This document shows, in pieces, positions 58,977 through 64,000 of a stretch of 64,000 bases of DNA (the first letter of the stretch is position 1; every line of letters starts with the position of its first letter). This stretch comes from Tragulus kanchil (Eukaryota; Chordata; Mammalia; Artiodactyla; Tragulidae), in NCBI GenBank assembly GCA_022376925.1, contig JAIOJX010000001.1:3381501-3445500 (forward strand), written 5' to 3'. The position numbers and the translations under genes are program-made. The notes under the pieces were generated by a model. It had not been told where the DNA came from, did not search any database, and was given only the letters and a program-made list of their open reading frames with translations.

Positions 58977-59144
58977 CTAGTCATCCCAGGTGCACCCCTC
59001 TGGTGGAAAGTGGGGGCTACCCTCGGGTGAAAAGCGGAGACTCCCCTCTGGTGAATAGTGGGGACTCAGCTGGTCTGATTCAAAATCTCCGAAGACACTC
59101 TCCTGATCTGAAGAATGTTCGATGGTTTCCATGCCTGGCCCCTG
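58977..59144 (-). CDS. PASD1: Probable terminal coding exon of a PASD1-like gene
   Basis: The minus strand has a strong pyrimidine tract and acceptor (CCTTGTCCCTTTCTCCCAG) followed by an open frame of 55 codons and a TAG stop at 58977. The peptide begins QGPGMETIEHSSDQESVFGD and ends with an acidic-aromatic tail CTWDD. In the middle is a degenerate 8-residue repeat (SPHYSPEG, SLRFSPEG, SPHFPPEG). Assignment as the last exon rests on the splice site, the stop and downstream AATAAA hexamers. The start is in phase 0, whereas the upstream exon at 62.2 kb ends in phase 2, so at least one exon between must be missing from this list. The frame stays open upstream to 59339, so a longer exon is also possible. 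I see no clear match to the human PASD1 C-terminus, which evolves fast. Confidence 0.4.
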   Translation of the reverse strand, partial: QGPGMETIEHSSDQESVFGDFESDQLSPHYSPEGSLRFSPEGSPHFPPEGCTWDD

Positions 59145-59842
59145 CTGGGAGAAAGGGACAAGGTGGAGTCTTTTGTTAAGAGTTCCTGGGCCGATTTTGT
59201 AGTGGTGAGACAACCCCTTTAGTCCGAGCCAGTAAGCAGCTGAGAAGGGTGTCTTTGGAACACAGGCCTGCAAGGTACCAGTAGAAGCTGCAGCTGGGGA
59301 AACGGGGTCTCCCCTGCTCCTCTCTCCCAACAGCATCATGGCTTAAAGACCAGCGGAAGCAAGCCCGGGCTCTCCAAAAACTTGTCTGAACACCAAAGCC
59401 CAGCCCGCTTCCCTACCAGCCACAGCCAGCCGAGGCCTTAGAAGGTCTCGCCAGTCTCTCCCGGCCTCGCCCTCTGGGCCTCAGCATTCTGCGCAGACTG
59501 ACTGGCAGCTCCCTGGCTCACTCAAACAGTGCAACCCGGAGAGGGAGTAACCGAGTCTGGGCTGCAGACAGGGGAGCAGGGACAGACACGCAGATGGCGT
59601 CACAAAGAGTGGACTGTGGGAATCTTCTGCTGGGGGAAGAGGGATCCCTTTGGCTGGTTTTGAAGGTGATAAAATAGTTCAACAAGTTGAACTCAAGGGG
59701 GTAGAGGACAGAGCTGAGGAAACAGAAGGAGCAGGGCTGGGCATATGGGCACAGACTGTAGGTGTTTGCGGACCTGGAGAGAACCAGGATCCAGAGCGTG
59801 AAGAAGAGGAGCCAAAAAAGAAAAAAGAAAAAAGAAGAGGAG

Positions 59843-59868
59843 TAAGGGTTAGGGTTAGGGTTAGGGGT
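59843..59868 (+). repeat. Interstitial telomeric repeat, (TTAGGG)n
   Basis: TAAGGGTTAGGGTTAGGG, then TTAGGGGTT: about four vertebrate telomere units in a row at an internal site, next to an A/G-rich tract (59812-59842). It lies in the presumed intron of the PASD1-like gene. Confidence 0.9.
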
Positions 59869-62166
59869 TGAGGAGCCAAGGCAGGGTGTGGGGAGCCCCA
59901 ACAGTCTTGTGGATGGTCCTGCTCTGGTTCTTCTCTCACCTGTGCCACCTCCCAGGTCCTCCCTTCTTGACTCACTGGGACATCTGCTGAGTTCAGCCTC
60001 TGCTCTGCCTCTCAGTGTGAGTGCCTTGAGAGCACACATGAGGAAGGGTCTCAGCAAAGCCTGGCTTCATAAGTGAACCACAGGGTCCACGGACCATCTG
60101 ATGGCTTTGTGTAGGCTTTCTCTCTAATGGGTCACCTTTCTGGAGGGCTGGTAGCCCAGCTGGTCAAGGGGTGTTTGTCAAATTAATCATACCATTTAAA
60201 ATACCCACACTCCTTCATTCTGCCTTAGTTTACAGTTTCCTGTTATTGTTGTTAGTTTTTCTTCTTCTTTTTAAGATTTAAGCTCTTTAAAGATTTCTAA
60301 AGCAAAACTCAAACATCCTTTGTAAGTGCTGTTAGTCAGACTGAGAGTTTGTGGTCTCCAAAGGACCTGCTGGGATTGTGCCTGCGAGGCAAACCTGCTA
60401 TGTGACTTTGGCTGGACTGGCTCCCCTCACCACCCTAGCAACACGGCCACTGCAGACAGCCCCCAAGAACACTCCCCAGAAGGACTCCTGGACTATTTTC
60501 AATATGAGGAAACATGCCCACACCGTGTCTTCAATTTTGTAGCAGAGCTAAAGACCCAGAAGTCTGGAGTGCTCTCCCAGCGGGGACACTAAGCTCGGCA
60601 TATGGCAGAACTAACTTCGCCCAGGGAGCATATTTTAGAGAGATTCCATGGAGGAATGCATTTAGCGTCCACGAGAGCAGCTCCCTTTTTCATGGAAGCT
60701 ACAGAGTCTTTTTGTTCAGTCATGACTGCTACCCCTCTGTGGGTCTCCATCCTCTAATGTCCTTGAGCTTTAAAGTGTAGATTTCACACACAGAGCATAT
60801 GCAGCAGGGGCCTAGCCCCTGTGCAGAACCTCCTGACTTGGGTGGAGGCAGAGAGACAGAGTGCTATACCTGAGACGAGGACACTTGGTACTGGGCAGCC
60901 GGCTCCCCGGAAGGCCCATAAGAAGGCTGGTCCTCAAGAAGGTAACTGTAATAAAAGAAACACGGTACAGAGACATAGGTCTAGTAACAAGGTCCAAGGG
61001 ACACAGTCTTTCTCATTAAGAGACGCCCAGAGAACACTTAGTTTGGATGACCAAATGAGGAGTAACTTGCTTGAACTCTGTTTGGCCGAGTAAGGTTTAA
61101 TTCTCCAGAGTAAAGCAAATGAACATACTGAGAAAATTTAGTTATGTGTGCCACGTGGCTTTGTTTCTATTACTTGAACAGTCCTGATTCTTTCACAATG
61201 GTGATCTCTGTGGCCTGGCCTAAGTCACTTCACCTACCCTGAAGTCAGGGGCCTGGCCTTCATCACTGAAGGAGCCATGGCCCAGAGGGGCTGCAGGGCC
61301 TCTTTCTCCTCTAAGCCCAGGGTGTCCTCTATCACTCTAAAGCTGGGGGCTATGTGAAAAACAGAGACTTCTGAGCATGATCCCATACTCTGAATATACA
61401 CGTTCAACCACCTGCTTAGGTTGATTCTGTTGATCAGGGCAGTGAGAAACAGCACTCGCCCACCCTACATGTCATGGTCACGGCTCCTAAAGGAAGGCCC
61501 TGAAGGAACTCAGGAGAGCCCTAGGAGACCTGCTCAGAGATGGGGCACCAGGGCAGGGCTATGTAGCCCTTCACTGCTGAACACAACTTCCTTTTGTGGT
61601 ATTTGGAACCAGAGGTTTTATCCATGAGCAGAAAATGTGTTTCTGTTCTCATGCTATCTCCCAGGACTTGGTCTCTCTGTGTTCTTGGCTCTTTAGGTAT
61701 ACAAAGCCATATAGATTGTCAGTGCTGTGGAGACCCCTTCACCCACTCTACTGGGATCACTGGATCCCAGAGAAGTGAAAGCAGGGAGCTACAAGCCAGG
61801 AATCATTCTCCTGGGGATGCTGAAGACGTCTATAAGACACCCTGTGCCATGAGAATGGCCTTGAGTAGATGAACTCAAGCAGTTTCAAGAAGGGCATGCT
61901 AGCTCCCTAGCTTGGAGTTTTCCAAATCTAGCCTTCTTATTTTCACAGAGACACCTCTGTTCCATCAAGGCATGCTTGGCTATAGGCCATGCCAGAAGAG
62001 GCAGTGGGGTCAGTAGCCATGGAGCAGGATGAAGGGGAACATGTTACTTGGGATGAGGGGATTTTAGGTGCCTATCGGCAAGTCACCCATGGTTTTAGGC
62101 ATGGTGTCCAGCCACCAGAGGAAAACAGTGACCTCAGTCCTTATGACCACTCTGTGCCCTTCTTAC

Positions 62167-62483
62167 CTGGATCTCCTGTCTTCCTGGACATCACGGTTTT
62201 CATCATAATGGTGGCCAGAGGGGTTTTGTTCATCTGTTTGTAGCTCTGGGAAATTGAAGTTCGATAATAGAGATCTGAGATACTCATCATATACCGACTG
62301 GGGGATGCACGGTGTATTTGGTATTTCAATAGACAGCATTGGCAGTCTTAGCATGATGGCAGAGCGACGCTGTGGCAGCCCTGGCCGCCACACCTCCTGC
62401 TGCGCTTCCTGAGGTGCCTCCTGCAGCGCCTGCTGCTGCACCTGCTGCTGCACCTCTTGCAGCTGATGCTCCTCTTCTCCATC
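62167..62483 (-). CDS. PASD1: PASD1-like gene, Q-rich exon
   Basis: The minus strand shows an acceptor (CTCTCTTTCCTTTGGATGCAG) at 62484-62485, a 317-nt open exon and a GTAAGA donor at 62165-62166. It enters in phase 0 and leaves with two bases of a split codon. Residues 1-30 are Q/E-rich (HQLQEVQQQVQQQALQEAPQ), likely coiled-coil. The end reads DEQNPSGHHYDENRDVQED. As I recall human PASD1, an EQQPSGFYQDENCGQQED segment follows its Q-rich region, and the P-S-G, D-E-N and Q-E-D residues line up. This is the best single piece of evidence for the gene name. PASD1 is a testis-restricted nuclear relative of CLOCK that inhibits CLOCK:BMAL1. The match is from memory and unaligned. Confidence 0.68.
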
Positions 62484-62670
62484 CTGCATCCAAAGGAAAG
62501 AGAGAAGTGTGCCTCAGAAATGCCTCTGCCTGAGTCAGAAATGGAATAAACACTCCATTCTCAACAGCAGAAGACAACGGTAATGCTGCCTCCCTGGGCT
62601 GTGAGGAGGTGCGGTCCAGCACACAGGCACATGCACGTGTGCCTGTGTGTCCAGGTCCAGCTGGCCAGGA

Positions 62671-62931
62671 TTTGTTTTTTTGGCCACTTCTATCGATCTT
62701 TCATTTATTTGTCTTTGTTCTTTTGGCCTGTATGGGCCTCCCATCGCAGTGGCCTTTCTCACTGCAGAGCACTGGCTCTGGGCGCACTCGCTCCAGAGCT
62801 CCGTCTCGGTAGCTGGACACATTGGTCCAGCCGCTCCGCAGCACGTGGGATCTTTCCAGGCCAGGGATCGAACTGGCGCTCCATGCACTGCAAGGCGGTG
62901 TCCTTACCCACTAGACCACCAGGGAAGCCCA
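62671..62931 (-). mobile_element. tRNA-derived SINE, GCGGCTGGACC family, intronic
   Basis: Reverse on the plus strand: GGGCTTCCCTGGTGGTCTAG head, B box GGTTCGATCCC-like (GTTCGATCCCTGGCC), GCGGAGCGGCTGGACC body, and a T-rich end on the plus strand (TTTGTTTTTTTGGCC). A short CCAGGA occurs on both sides. It lies between two coding exons, in the same orientation as the gene. Confidence 0.9.
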
Positions 62932-63069
62932 GGACAGGATGTTTTATCTGAGGCAAACAAACTGCAGCCAACTGTGTAACCACTGCCCCTCAGGAAAAAC
63001 AGGTGAGCCCACACTTTTATGAGAATCAAATCCTCTTTCAGCTATAGTAATGAAATAGGCCTTCCATAC

Positions 63070-63381
63070 CTGGGAACCAGCGTGCAAAGCCTCAGTCACC
63101 GAACGGATATCAGAGTAACTGCATGAACATGACTGATAGGTACATCTGGACTTAAAGAGATTCGAGTTGGATGTCCCTGTTGGTTCGATGCGTGGTCTCT
63201 TGGCCGCCGGCTCCTGAGACAGGACATTGGGGCTCCGAGAACGGTCTGACTCCTGAGACAGGACATCAGGGCTCCAAGAGCGGTCTGACTCCTGAGACAG
63301 GACATCAGGGCTCCGAGAACGGTCTGACTCCTGAGACAGGACACCGGGGCTCCAAGAGTGGTCTGAAGTGGATGGCTGCGG
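63070..63381 (-). CDS. PASD1: PASD1-like gene, exon with 13-residue S/R-rich repeats
   Basis: Acceptor GTTTCCTTACAG at 63382-63383 and donor CCCAG|GTATGG (GT at 63068-63069) bound a 312-nt exon, phase 0 at both ends, 104 codons without a stop. Residues 6-57 are four tandem 13-residue units of the type SDRSRSPDVLSQE, encoded by a 39-bp minisatellite. They are followed by PAAKRPRIEPT, a basic motif that could serve as a nuclear localisation signal, and a Cys/Ser-rich stretch (KSRCTYQSCSCSYSD) ending VTEALHAGSQ. In human PASD1, as I recall, a GQVKRPLPHP segment follows the coiled coil and precedes a Cys-containing stretch, so the position fits, though similarity is weak. The plus strand and another minus frame are also open here because the repeat length is a multiple of three; these are shadows. 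Confidence 0.62.
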
Positions 63382-63533
63382 CTGTAAGGAAACAGTATCA
63401 CAAAAGCCTTACTCAGGGTCCACAGCTTTTCTTAGGGGACAAGACATGCTGGTCAAGAACAAGACCACCGGCAGGCCAGCTCACAGAAAGCCTTGGCTGT
63501 ACATGAGCCATTTCTGACACTGCCAGAGCCTAC

Positions 63534-63551
63534 CTGGGCCCATCTCAGTTC
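63534..63551 (-). CDS. Candidate 18-nt microexon of the PASD1-like gene
   Basis: On the minus strand a good acceptor (CTCCTTCTCTCTTCACTGCAG) is followed by GAACTGAGATGGGCCCAG and a GTAGGC donor. The insert encodes six residues (ELRWAQ), enters and leaves in phase 0 and would join the flanking exons without a frameshift. It may equally be a chance pairing of splice-like strings. Confidence 0.35.
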
Positions 63552-63787
63552 CTGCAGTGAAGAGAGAAGGAGCAAAGCCATAAGGCCCTGCTGAAGATCA
63601 TCCCAGATGTGCCAACACCACAATTTTAAGGTATCAGTTCTTTGGTGCTCTGCCTTCTTTAGAGGCCAGCTCTCACACCTGTACGTGACCACCTCACTAC
63701 TAGCAGGCCCTGTCAACTAACCCCTTGAAGGCTGCCAAGTCCCTTCCTCTTCTCCCTTTTGCTACTACCACAGGACTGGTCTCTGAC

Positions 63788-63940
63788 CTGTTCCTTGGAT
63801 TGCTCCGTGTCTTCAAGCAGGTGCTTCAGAGTTTTGATCTCAGATTTCAGCATCTGTGTATTCTCATCCAGTTGTTCCTGGAAGTTCTTCATTAGTTTTT
63901 CCTCCCGATTGTTGATGTACAATATGACGGGCAATGGCAG
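63788..63940 (-). CDS. PASD1: PASD1-like gene, coiled-coil exon
   Basis: Acceptor GGTCACTACAG at 63941-63942 and donor GAACAG|GTCAGAG (GT at 63786-63787) bound a 153-nt exon of 51 codons, phase 0 at both ends. The peptide has heptad-like leucines and charged residues (NREEKLMKNFQEQLDENTQM then LKSEIKTLKHLLEDTEQSKE), a clear coiled coil. I recall human PASD1 having a segment of the form ELELMKKLKEQLEERTWLL, with LMK, EQL and L matching in register; CLOCK has a related coiled coil encoded by its exon 19. That supports a CLOCK/PASD1-family protein. All upstream exons, including the PAS domain, lie beyond 64000. Confidence 0.65.
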
Positions 63941-64000
63941 CTGTAGTGACCATGGAGAGGAATCACTTATGGTTCATATAAGGGGCCACTGGGTTCTTCA

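Noticed and set aside
59518..60057. 179-codon minus-strand open frame
   Set aside because: It runs through the telomeric repeat and the A/G tract (giving PNPNPNP and FFFFLF) and has no exon support.
61238..61349. Exon using the CACATAG acceptor
   Set aside because: With the phase left by the upstream exon it meets a stop after four codons. The alternative acceptor seven bases further in is noted as a finding instead.
63171..63506. Plus-strand 111-codon open frame with PETGHQGSENGLT repeats
   Set aside because: It is the antisense of the 39-bp coding repeat in the minus-strand exon, which has splice sites at both ends.

Overview
This window is mammalian nuclear DNA from a ruminant. It carries a BovB (RTE) 3' end, Bov-tA and BovA-type SINEs, cetartiodactyl tRNA-derived SINEs, an L1 with an artiodactyl-type 3' UTR, and old MIR and MaLR-type LTR copies. 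Nothing looks prokaryotic or viral in the infectious sense. The gene at the right end looks like PASD1, which is X-linked in human, so an X-chromosomal origin is likely but inferred.

Layout. (1) 1-18800 is one uninterrupted satellite array with a 30-bp monomer, organised largely as 60-bp dimers and longer higher-order units. It contains ten obvious local block duplications. I do not recognise the family. It stops at a 500-N assembly gap (18801-19300), so its true length and right boundary are unknown. (2) 19301-58230 is gene-poor, repeat-rich DNA: SINEs, one rearranged L1 (31.4-36.6 kb), a BovB fragment, and MaLR-type LTR and MIR relics. Its most striking property is a ladder of thirteen head-to-tail duplications. 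Twelve have a spacing of about 1.07-1.20 kb and one of 640 bp. They are nearly identical, fall in unrelated sequence, and several junctions carry degraded filler resembling the low-quality end of a sequencing read. I think most are assembly errors (unmerged contig overlaps), so any apparent copy number here should not be trusted. (3) 58600-64000 holds the 3' part of a spliced minus-strand gene. Three internal exons with good splice sites, one possible 18-nt microexon and a probable terminal exon are visible. The predicted peptide (coiled coil, then a 13-residue S/R-rich repeat with a KRPR motif, then a Q-rich segment ending in a PSG..YDEN motif) matches what I recall of the C-terminal half of PASD1, the CLOCK-related cancer/testis antigen. 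The 5' exons, including the PAS domain, lie beyond the right edge.

The many open frames in the satellite arise because 30 is a multiple of 3 and the monomer often lacks stops in several frames. The open frames elsewhere are short and repeat-derived or without support. I found no convincing protein-coding gene other than the PASD1-like one, no functional tRNA or rRNA gene and no CRISPR. The items most worth following up are the unrecognised satellite, the false-duplication ladder, the PASD1-like gene with its in-exon minisatellite and possible microexon, and a short interstitial telomeric repeat at 59.84 kb.
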